NCBI GenBank assembly: GCA_031288765.1
Contig: JAITQV010000405.1
Location: 1 to 5,250 of the forward strand
DNA: 5,250 bases
From: Planctomycetaceae bacterium
Lineage (GTDB): Bacteria > Planctomycetota > Planctomycetia > Pirellulales > Thermoguttaceae
Direction: 5' to 3'
The notes beneath the pieces are model-generated. The model was not told where the DNA came from. It did no database searches and saw only the letters and a program-made list of their open reading frames with translations. Both the position numbers and the translations under genes were made by a program. Shown here one piece after another: positions 1 through 5,190 of the stretch; the first letter of the stretch is position 1; every line of letters begins with the position of its first letter.

Positions 1-2
1 TC

Positions 3-953
3 TTTCGGAATTTTTTCTACAATATTTATGTTGGGCGGTTAACTTCTGCGGGAGGAGTTGTACGATTTTTGCTGCAACAGAAATCAGTCAAAAGATATTT
101 GAAATCTCAAGGACAGGAACAAACACTGTTTTCGTCAATGACCGTCAATTGTTTTTTTCCTTTCTTTGTCGGTACAAATCAAAAACGTGTTTTAGTCCGA
201 TTTCTTGAGATGTGTCCTACCATTAGTTGTAATCAAAAATGTGAATATTGCGGAGCCTTTAGTCCTTTACGAAAGGGAATTGTTCCTACTGAAGAAGTAA
301 TTCATTGGCTTGAAACATGGAGTAAGAAAGTTGTACCGCTCGATTTTATGATCAGTGGTGGAGAGCCGTTGCTTCATCCCCAACTGGAAACAATCCTTGA
401 TGCGGCAAGACAATGTTGGTCTCAAACTCGATTGGAATTACTGACCAATGGATTGCTTTTACCGAAAGCACGCCCGGAAGTTTTGAAATCTATTCTCCGT
501 AATAAAGTACAGGTTCTAGTTACCAAGCATTTCGATACACCGGAATACAATGAAAAATTTTTTGCCGGAATTAATGTTTTGAAACAAGCCGGAATTATTT
601 ATGGTCTTCGCCGAAACGATAAATTTTGGTTTAAATATTATCAACTGAACAATGAAAACCGTCCTGTTCCGTTTAAGAGTGATCCATGTAAGGCATGGAA
701 ACAATGTTTTTCTAAAATCAGTACTATACAAGACAATAACTTATACTATTGTTGCCCTTTGAGACACGCTATTATGTCTCGACAAGAGGGAGTTATTGGT
801 ACGGAATGGGATGATATACTTTCACATCGTCCTATGGCACCGGACTGTACACGCGATGAATTGGTTCAATACCTATATCAGGGAACTATCAAAGAATGTC
901 GCTTTTGTTCTGAAAAATACGAGTACATTGTTCCCAGAGAAATAACACGGTAA
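3..953 (+). CDS. Radical SAM protein with SPASM-like C-terminal cysteines, 5' end open at the left edge
   Basis: Predicted radical SAM enzyme, which would bind a [4Fe-4S] cluster and cleave S-adenosylmethionine to start radical chemistry; its substrate is unknown. Counting from a possible TTG start at 69 (294 aa), the cluster motif CxxxCxxC is C54, C58, C61. It is followed by SGGEP at 96-100 (SAM binding) and a LLTNG strand at 124-128. C207, C213, C228, C229, C277 and C280 resemble a SPASM or twitch auxiliary-cluster region. The frame has no stop back to base 3, and the extra 22 codons read like protein (YVGRLTSAGGVVRFLLQQ), with no ATG among them. The true start is therefore probably outside the window. 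The alternative is TTG at 69, with GGAGGAG at 51-57 as ribosome binding site 11 bases upstream. The next gene on this strand is a methyltransferase. The superfamily call is firm; the biological role is not. Confidence 0.88.
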   Translation, partial: FRNFFYNIYVGRLTSAGGVVRFLLQQKSVKRYLKSQGQEQTLFSSMTVNCFFPFFVGTNQKRVLVRFLEMCPTISCNQKCEYCGAFSPLRKGIVPTEEVIHWLETWSKKVVPLDFMISGGEPLLHPQLETILDAARQCWSQTRLELLTNGLLLPKARPEVLKSILRNKVQVLVTKHFDTPEYNEKFFAGINVLKQAGIIYGLRRNDKFWFKYYQLNNENRPVPFKSDPCKAWKQCFSKISTIQDNNLYYCCPLRHAIMSRQEGVIGTEWDDILSHRPMAPDCTRDELVQYLYQGTIKECRFCSEKYEYIVPREITR

Positions 954-970
954 AAAATCGTAATTATTTA

Positions 971-1033
971 TTATTCGTTACCAATTCTGTTGGGGCGGAT
1001 AACGAATAACAACAAACACCGCCCTAAAAGGGC
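971..1033 (+). promoter_or_regulatory. Structured intergenic leader: possible H-type pseudoknot
   Basis: TTATTCGTTA at 971-980 is perfectly complementary to TAACGAATAA at 1000-1009. The loop holds GGGCGG (993-998), which is perfectly complementary to CCGCCC at 1019-1024, beyond the stem. One base (999) separates the two 5' stem parts, and an A-rich linker (CAACAAACA, 1010-1018) would form the last loop. This is the order of an H-type pseudoknot. A competing small hairpin, GCCCT-AAA-AGGGC (1021-1033), uses the same CCC and would exclude the second stem. No T-run follows, so it is not a standard intrinsic terminator. It lies 30 bases upstream of the methyltransferase ATG. The pairing is seen in the sequence; function as a riboswitch or translational control element is inference only. 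Confidence 0.4.
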
Positions 1034-1063
1034 ATAGGAAAATATCAACTTTTGCGAACTGCC

Positions 1064-2026
1064 ATGACTAAAACTTGTCCTATTTGTCAATCGAATCATA
1101 CAAAATTTCTTTTTGAAAATTACGATATTATGTTTGGCTATCCTGAGTCATTCGTATTGAACCGATGTCGGGATTGCGGACACATTTTCCTTCTTGGTAA
1201 TTTTACAGAGGAAATGTTGAGTGATCTTTACACCAATTATTATCCGCGTAAACATTTTGATATTGATAAATACAAACCTTACATGGAAACGACAGGTTTT
1301 TGGGCATGGTTAGATGGAGACCGGGCATTATGCCATCGTTGGGTTCCGAAAAATGTTCGTGTGTTGGATATTGGTTGCGGTTATTGCGAAACGCTGGGTT
1401 ATCACAAGAACAGAGGGTGTGAAGTTTACGGTGTTGAAGCGGATGAAAACGCCGCAAAAATCGCTGAACGTTACGGATTTAATTTACATGTAGGACTTTT
1501 TGATGCAGGCAATTATGAAAAAAATTATTTTGATTACGTAACAATGAATTGGGTTTTGGAACACTGCCTCAATCCCGAAGAAACTCTCCGGCAAATTTAT
1601 TCCGTCCTCAAACCGGGTGGAAAATTGATTTTTTCCATACCCCATCTCTCCTGCATCAGTAGATACACATTCGGAAGATTATGGCATCAATGGCATACTC
1701 CCTATCATTTACATCTGTTTTCGCAACAGTCAGCACGCTTATTAATTGAAAAGACCGGTTTTCAATGGGAGGGGTCGAAAAACTTTACCATATCAAGTCT
1801 CTTACTCGATCAATGGGCAATGCTTTTTATCAATGGTAAACAAGGGCAAAAATCGCAATGGGTAAGAATAGGAACCACTAAATATTTTGACGAGAAGCAG
1901 GAAAAAATTTGGTTTCTCCGATTGTATCGTTTTTTTGAAAAAATCAGAATTCACGCATGGTTAATGCGTTTGGGAGATGCAATCGGTATGGGTGATCATT
2001 TGATTTATTTCGCAACAAAGAAATAA
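1064..2026 (+). CDS. Class I SAM-dependent methyltransferase with N-terminal zinc-ribbon-like motif
   Basis: A 320-aa predicted methyltransferase, likely cytoplasmic. From the ATG at 1064, residues C5-C8 and C35-C38 form two CxxC knuckles like a small zinc ribbon. The Rossmann domain follows: motif I VLDIGCGYC (100-108) for SAM binding, acidic E125 at the end of strand 2 (GVEADENA), motif IV region VTMNWVLEH (159-167), and LKPGGKLIFSIPH (182-194). A C-terminal region of about 125 residues follows and may carry substrate determinants. The layout matches Methyltransf_23/13-type enzymes common in surface-glycan and natural-product loci; the acceptor is unknown. ATG 1064 gives the typical MTKTCPIC start; a TTG at 1052 would add four residues and has AGGA at 1036-1039. 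It follows the radical SAM gene after 110 bases in the same direction, so co-transcription is possible. Confidence 0.88.
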   Translation: MTKTCPICQSNHTKFLFENYDIMFGYPESFVLNRCRDCGHIFLLGNFTEEMLSDLYTNYYPRKHFDIDKYKPYMETTGFWAWLDGDRALCHRWVPKNVRVLDIGCGYCETLGYHKNRGCEVYGVEADENAAKIAERYGFNLHVGLFDAGNYEKNYFDYVTMNWVLEHCLNPEETLRQIYSVLKPGGKLIFSIPHLSCISRYTFGRLWHQWHTPYHLHLFSQQSARLLIEKTGFQWEGSKNFTISSLLLDQWAMLFINGKQGQKSQWVRIGTTKYFDEKQEKIWFLRLYRFFEKIRIHAWLMRLGDAIGMGDHLIYFATKK

Positions 2027-2122
2027 ATTTACATTCCAATTATTCAATCAAAACAGCAACACAAACGAAAATTTGTAATAACACAACTTCCGTTAGAACC
2101 TTCCTCATATAAATTTTGTTTG

Positions 2123-2147
2123 AACGGTTACAAAAGCATAAGCCGTT
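2123..2147 (-). other. Hairpin overlapping the stop codon of the small membrane protein gene
   Basis: AACGGTT (2123-2129) can pair with AGCCGTT (2141-2147), one pair being G-U, around an 11-base loop. The stem covers the TAA stop of the minus-strand gene. CCGTT also occurs at 2090-2094 and could compete for AACGG. No T-run follows in either direction, so this may be a weak 3' end structure between two convergent genes rather than a classical terminator. Confidence 0.25.
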
Positions 2148-2583
2148 ACGTTTTTGGCGGGGTTGATTTGGGCGGTTGTTCTTTTTTTTTCGGCAAAAGG
2201 ATTTTAAGAGGAATCCAAACAACAAGAAAAATCGGTAAAAATAAAAGAACCCCCAACAAAAACATTCCAAGCACAACAGTATTGTCCAGCATTGTCCAAG
2301 GAACCACCGGAATACTAAACAAAATTCCAATCACTCGCTGCCCTTGCACCGAAACCAAAATTTCACGCCCAATCGGATCTGCCAATGGATAAATCCATGA
2401 CGCAAAAAAGGAAATAATTAATGTTGCTAAAACACCAATAACAATGTTGGCATGAGATAGAAAGAAAAAAATCAGAAACACCGCAAATAAAAGATTTGCT
2501 TTCGGAAGAAGTCCCAGCAAAACTCCAAACGCAACCCCCAACGCAATTTCATACGCTCCAAAACGCCCTGTAAATGTGTCCAT
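2146..2583 (-). CDS. TIGR03546/DUF2062-like small integral membrane protein
   Basis: A 145-aa very hydrophobic protein. Likely membrane segments lie near residues 12-26, 29-43, 46-64, 83-95 (short) and 103-127, followed by a basic, proline-rich tail (KKKEQPPKSTPPKT) that is probably cytoplasmic. The pattern ALGVAFGVLLGLLPKANLL near the N-terminus, the conserved-looking PLADP (66-70) and VPWTMLDNTVVLG (94-106) match what I remember of the TIGR03546 family, which is related to DUF2062. Its biochemical role is unknown. The ATG at 2583 lies only 4 bases beyond the dnaA TGA, with AGGT just upstream inside dnaA, so it is almost surely co-transcribed and perhaps translationally coupled with dnaA. 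The protein is full length by comparison with its core. Family assignment is from memory of the motif pattern. Confidence 0.78.
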   Translation of the reverse strand: MDTFTGRFGAYEIALGVAFGVLLGLLPKANLLFAVFLIFFFLSHANIVIGVLATLIISFFASWIYPLADPIGREILVSVQGQRVIGILFSIPVVPWTMLDNTVVLGMFLLGVLLFLPIFLVVWIPLKILLPKKKEQPPKSTPPKT

Positions 2584-2587
2584 GTGT

Positions 2588-4075
2588 TCAACCTGATTGA
2601 AGTATTTGTTCGATTTTTTGAATCATTTCGGTAATATTGAGATGTTCGGTATGGATTGGATGGTTTTTGTCCACCCATTGATCGACTTTTTTCTGGGCGG
2701 TAACAACCGTGCTGTGCGAGCGGTCGCCGAAATATTTGCCGATCTCAGAGAGAGCAGACCGGGTATATTTTCGGGCGAGCCACATCGCCAGCATTCGCGG
2801 TGCCGTAATTTGTTTTGCTCGGCTTTTTGATTGAAGGGCTTGTTCCGAAAGTCCAAACGTTTCACAAACCGCCTTTTCAATATCCTGAAGCCGGACATCA
2901 CGCCGTTGAATACGGATCAAATCACCCAATGTCTCTTCCGCAATCTCCAAAGTAATCGGCTCATTTTTCGTCAAATAAACAGCATGAAGCCGGTTCAAGG
3001 CTCCTGAGAGTTGCCGAGCATGAACCCCAAGCCGCGACGTTACCATGCGGCAAACATCTTGCCCAATCGGTAATTGACGCTGAGCAACCATGTTTTGAAA
3101 AATACGGAGCGACATTTCACGTTCCGGTAATTCTATACCGCACACCATGCCCGATTCAAGACGGCAAATAATTTCGTTCCGCAAACCGGTTAGTTCTTTG
3201 AGCGGACGGTTACCCGTAAAAACCATTTGCACTCCCTGATTCCGAAGAGTATCAATCGTATAAAGAAATTCCGTTTGAGTTGCATCTTTTCGGGAAAGAT
3301 ATTGAATATCATCAATCAGCAGAACGGAGATTCCCAAAAATTTGTTGCGGAATCCTTGAATACCGTTCCGTGTTGAACCGGGTTGGATATTTTCCAGAAA
3401 CGACGAAATGAATTGTTCCGAAGTCATGTACAATGGCGATTTACGTCCTTGTTGTTGCCGGACTGCCGACCAAATACCTTCTAAAAGGTGTGTTTTTCCG
3501 ATACTTGTCGTACCGTAAATATAAATCGGATTAATTTGACCGGGGTGTTCGACTGCAAGTGTTGCGGCACGGCACGCCAGTCGATTCGACAAGCCTTCAA
3601 TAAATGTGTGAAGAGTTGCAAAACGCCGCGGAACATTGTTTTGCCGGGAAACACTTTCATTTTTACGTCCGGCATTCGGTGTTTGAAGCGGACAGTGCGG
3701 ACGGGGAATTGAAGGTGTGATCACCGGTTTGGGCTGGCTGCCGGAATCCTTAACTTTGGCTTGTTCCGGCGAAACTATTGAAAACTCAACAGACAACGCC
3801 TTACCAAAAACTTTCAGTATGGCTTGTTCGATTTCCTGTTGAAAATTCGACCGAATCCAGTCAACGGCAAAATGATTCTTAACACTCAAAACAACTCCGG
3901 TTTCTTTATAGCGGAAGATTGATTCCTGACCGAACCAGAGATTAAAACGTTGTAAACCGAGTTGTTCCGCCAGAACTTCGCGCAATTGTTGTAGTTCTTT
4001 GGCGGCGTTATTTTCGTGAGTGTTCACATTGTGAATATTCACACTTTTTTCGACGTACTCCGTTACTTGGGGCAT
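2588..4075 (-). CDS. dnaA: Chromosomal replication initiator protein DnaA
   Basis: A 495-aa AAA+ ATPase that binds DnaA boxes at oriC and opens the origin. Domain I is at about 25-105 (LREVLAEQLGLQRFNLWFGQ...), and a variable linker is at about 106-148. Domain III is at about 150-385: Walker A GTTSIGKT (188-195), Walker B LLIDD (252-256), sensor I around TGNRP (287-291), likely arginine finger R305, and sensor II R354 in HARQLSGALNR. Domain IV carries the DNA-binding helix-turn-helix and the signature GDRSHSTVVTAQ (450-461). The usual Asp in RDHTT is Ser here, as I recall for planctomycetes. ATG 4075 is the only ATG before domain I, leaving about 25 unusual leading residues; GTG codons 12 (4042) and 17 (4027) are alternative starts. 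No clear Shine-Dalgarno is seen. dnaN is not adjacent; a membrane protein gene follows after 4 bases. Confidence 0.97.
   Translation of the reverse strand: MPQVTEYVEKSVNIHNVNTHENNAAKELQQLREVLAEQLGLQRFNLWFGQESIFRYKETGVVLSVKNHFAVDWIRSNFQQEIEQAILKVFGKALSVEFSIVSPEQAKVKDSGSQPKPVITPSIPRPHCPLQTPNAGRKNESVSRQNNVPRRFATLHTFIEGLSNRLACRAATLAVEHPGQINPIYIYGTTSIGKTHLLEGIWSAVRQQQGRKSPLYMTSEQFISSFLENIQPGSTRNGIQGFRNKFLGISVLLIDDIQYLSRKDATQTEFLYTIDTLRNQGVQMVFTGNRPLKELTGLRNEIICRLESGMVCGIELPEREMSLRIFQNMVAQRQLPIGQDVCRMVTSRLGVHARQLSGALNRLHAVYLTKNEPITLEIAEETLGDLIRIQRRDVRLQDIEKAVCETFGLSEQALQSKSRAKQITAPRMLAMWLARKYTRSALSEIGKYFGDRSHSTVVTAQKKVDQWVDKNHPIHTEHLNITEMIQKIEQILQSG
4023..4043. promoter_or_regulatory. Overlapping TTCACA/TGTGAA palindromes, DnaA-box-like, at the 5' end of dnaA
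   Basis: TTCACA (4023-4028), TGTGAA (4030-4035) and TTCACA (4038-4043) alternate in orientation. The 14-mer TGTGAATATTCACA (4030-4043) is a perfect palindrome, and both of its halves read ATATTCACA, one base from the DnaA-box consensus TTATNCACA. The 13-mer at 4023-4035 is palindromic except for its centre. The block lies over codons 11-18 of the dnaA call, or just upstream if translation starts at GTG 4027. Binding by DnaA (autoregulation) or by a dimeric repressor is inferred. Confidence 0.4.
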
Positions 4076-4128
4076 AGTATATTACAAAGTGGCAATGAAA
4101 AATCAAAGATAATGAAAATAAAACCAAT

Positions 4129-4153
4129 CCGGTTTGAAAACTTTTTAGACCGG
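4129..4153 (-). promoter_or_regulatory. Hairpin in the dnaA upstream region
   Basis: An 11-bp stem (4129-4139 with 4143-4153, two G-U pairs, outer five bases CCGGT/ACCGG) closes a 3-base loop. It lies 54-78 bases before the dnaA ATG. If the dnaA transcript starts upstream of it, the mRNA would carry this structure in its leader. There is no T-run directly after it on the dnaA-sense strand, so attenuation by a classical terminator is not supported. Confidence 0.35.
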
Positions 4154-4280
4154 TTCTCAAAACGGCAAGCAACGATTGTATTCATTGCCGATTCGTTGTC
4201 AAACGCCCGAAGTGTAACCGGACAATTTTTCCGAGAGAATGATTGCTCTAAAAACCGTAATCTCCTGATATTCGGCATGT

Positions 4281-4313
4281 CTTTTCATTTTAAAAGTTTT
4301 TTTTATTTTTTTT
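4281..4313 (+). terminator. Weak terminator-like element: AT-only stem followed by T8AT8
   Basis: CTTTT (4281-4285) can pair with AAAAG (4292-4296), and a long T tract (4297-4313) follows. The stem has only one G-C pair, so stability is low, and no gene on the plus strand clearly needs terminating here. It may equally be a low-melting tract of an origin or promoter region. Confidence 0.2.
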
Positions 4314-4413
4314 GAATGTGATTTGGGAGAAAAGGGAAAACCTGTCGTTCCACAGTTATACGGTTGGCGACAACAAATCCAATCCGTTTGCCGAGATAAC
4401 ACAACATCATAAA

Positions 4414-4590
4414 TTGCCGAAAGATATAATAAAAAGTAAGCCGGTAAGGAATCAATTGATCGGGGATCATTGGTAAAAAATACCGGTTCAAAAGAAAAAA
4501 AAGTACAAAAAATTCTCTGAATTTTCAACACTTTCCGAAGAAAAAACAACCGTTACATTTTTAACTGCCGTGAATAAAATCTTTCGGCAA
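4414..4590. repeat. Widely spaced perfect 12-bp inverted repeat
   Basis: TTGCCGAAAGAT at 4414-4425 is repeated in inverse orientation as ATCTTTCGGCAA at 4579-4590, with 153 bases between. A related partial copy, TTGCCGAGAT, lies at 4388-4397. The core TTGCCGA recurs further in the window. The arms could be two binding sites for one protein or the ends of a decayed small element; no transposase or target duplication is seen. Confidence 0.4.
4439..4488. repeat. Inverted repeat AGCCGGTA / TACCGGTT
   Basis: AGCCGGTA (4439-4446) can pair with TACCGGTT (4481-4488), one pair being G-U. Inside the loop, TGATC-GGG-GATCA (4457-4469) forms a second small hairpin, and ATCAATTGAT (4451-4460) is a palindrome. 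The whole is nested between the arms of the 12-bp inverted repeat at 4414-4425 and 4579-4590. Role unknown. Confidence 0.3.
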
Positions 4591-4757
4591 ACTATATTTT
4601 TTTCAGACTTCAATCTTTGTTTTTTAGTGATCTTCGCGGTTAGAAAATAATCTAAAAATAAGTATCTATTCAGTCATTCACAAATGCACTATTGGGAATC
4701 ATAGATTTAGAATTTGTGATTTTTCTCAAAGATTTCTAATCAAAAGGTTGGCAATCG

Positions 4758-4985
4758 TTGGGTGAAGCCCTTCGCCGAAAGGTTTTCACTCATGGTTACG
4801 TCGGCGTTAGCCGACTGAAGATTCTGTTGAAGGACGGCAATCAAAACAAAAAAGCCGTATCTATTCTCGGTCATTTGCTGAGAACAATGACGCAAGACAA
4901 ACCTTATTCCCAACCTAATTTTTCCAAACAAAACAACCTCAGTAGCCAAGAAGTTCACATACAATTAACCTCATTAAAAGAGTAA
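4758..4985 (+). CDS. Hypothetical short frame (75 codons) carrying a GC-rich palindrome; doubtful gene
   Basis: An open frame from a TTG at 4758 (in-frame stop at 4737) to TAA at 4983. The product starts GEALRRKVFTHGYVGVSRLK, then becomes polar and Asn/Gln/Ser-rich. No family is recognised and no good ribosome binding site is seen. The first third of the DNA is clearly richer in G+C than its surroundings and contains the palindrome at 4800-4815. I have a vague memory of similar GYVGVSRLK-like short products being predicted repeatedly in planctomycete genomes. That would fit a dispersed repeat mis-called as a gene, but I cannot verify it. It could be a real small protein, a remnant, or an interspersed element. 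Confidence 0.3.
   Translation: MGEALRRKVFTHGYVGVSRLKILLKDGNQNKKAVSILGHLLRTMTQDKPYSQPNFSKQNNLSSQEVHIQLTSLKE
4800..4815. repeat. Perfect 6-bp hairpin GTCGGC-GTTA-GCCGAC
   Basis: The 16-mer has two exactly complementary 6-base GC-rich arms and a tetraloop. Just upstream, CCTT (4769-4772) and AAGG can form another short stem around CGCCGA. The two together look like a REP-type palindromic unit within an otherwise AT-rich tract. Only one copy is present in this window. Confidence 0.4.
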
Positions 4986-4994
4986 AAAATGAGG
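4969..4994. other. Hairpin CCTCATT / AATGAGG over the stop of the 75-codon frame
   Basis: CCTCATT (4969-4975) and AATGAGG (4988-4994) are perfectly complementary around a 12-base A-rich loop that contains the TAA stop at 4983. No T-run follows, so it is a weak candidate for transcript-end processing or simply chance. Confidence 0.25.
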
Positions 4995-4996
4995 CA

Positions 4997-5190
4997 ATGA
5001 GTTCGGATTTTGAGGAAAATTGCTTGCAATTGTTGTTAAATTGGGGAAAATAGGAGATTTATCCGGCGTCATTATTCAACAAATTGCCGAATTGAGGCGA
5101 AAAACCGAAAAAAACATGCGAGAGATAATTTTTATCTCTCGTGAGATAGATTTCATCTCTCGTGAAATGGGTTTTATTGTCGTGAGATAA
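4997..5190 (+). pseudogene. Short reading frame split by a -1 shift at GGGAAAA, running into the palindromic array
   Basis: ATG 4997 opens MSSDFEENCLQLLLNWGK and stops at TAG 5051. In the -1 frame, open from 5014, the sequence continues at 5050 as IGDLSGVIIQQIAELRRK, then TEKNMREI, and enters the repeats as REIIFIS and REIDFIS until TAA at 5188. The switch point, G GGA AAA (5044-5050), has the form of a -1 slippery heptamer. One extra A there would also join the frames, so a simple deletion in a homopolymer (mutation or sequencing error) is the simpler reading. The joined product would have an amphipathic, possibly coiled-coil helix. A second one-base loss in repeat unit 3 breaks the frame again, supporting decay. 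No family is recognised. Confidence 0.3.

Larger units (their letters stand above)
4076..4757. other. Gene-poor AT-rich region upstream of dnaA; possible origin/regulatory DNA
   Basis: No frame here reads like a protein: the open frames are low-complexity and lack recognisable domains. The region holds strong AT-rich tracts (T8-A-T8 at 4297-4313; A-rich stretches around 4485-4555), several inverted repeats listed separately, and near-consensus DnaA boxes with one mismatch: TTATTCACG on the minus strand (4569-4577) and TCATTCACA on the plus strand (4674-4682). A weaker one, CGTTCCACA, is at 4346-4354. Position next to dnaA plus AT-richness would suit an origin or the dnaA control region, but the boxes are few and imperfect, so this is a suggestion only. 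No clear sigma-70 promoter could be fixed. Confidence 0.35.

Noticed and set aside
31..43. Repeat TTGGGCGGTTAAC resembling 990-1003 and 2168-2177
   Set aside because: The matches are short and imperfect, two of them lie in coding sequence, and no further structure is shared.
971..1009. Integron attC site or intrinsic terminator
   Set aside because: The stem lacks the conserved attC core bases and bulges, and no T-run follows on either strand.
990..1010. Resemblance of GGCGGATAAC to part of the E. coli lac operator
   Set aside because: Only about ten bases match and the symmetry differs; the local inverted repeat explains the sequence better.
2120..2392. Plus-strand frame opposite the membrane protein gene
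   Set aside because: It is the shadow of a convincing membrane protein on the other strand and has no protein-like pattern.
4112..4315. Possible small plus-strand gene starting at ATG 4112 (67 codons)
   Set aside because: Low-complexity ending (FHFKSFFYFF) created by the T-tract, no ribosome binding site, no recognisable family, and it overlaps the dnaA leader.
4199..4549. Minus-strand frame of 116 codons upstream of dnaA
   Set aside because: Composition follows the AT-rich DNA, Phe/Lys-rich with no domain or motif; no start signal; likely chance.
4414..4590. Terminal inverted repeats of an insertion element
   Set aside because: The interior is only 153 bases, has no transposase remnant, and no flanking target duplication is seen.
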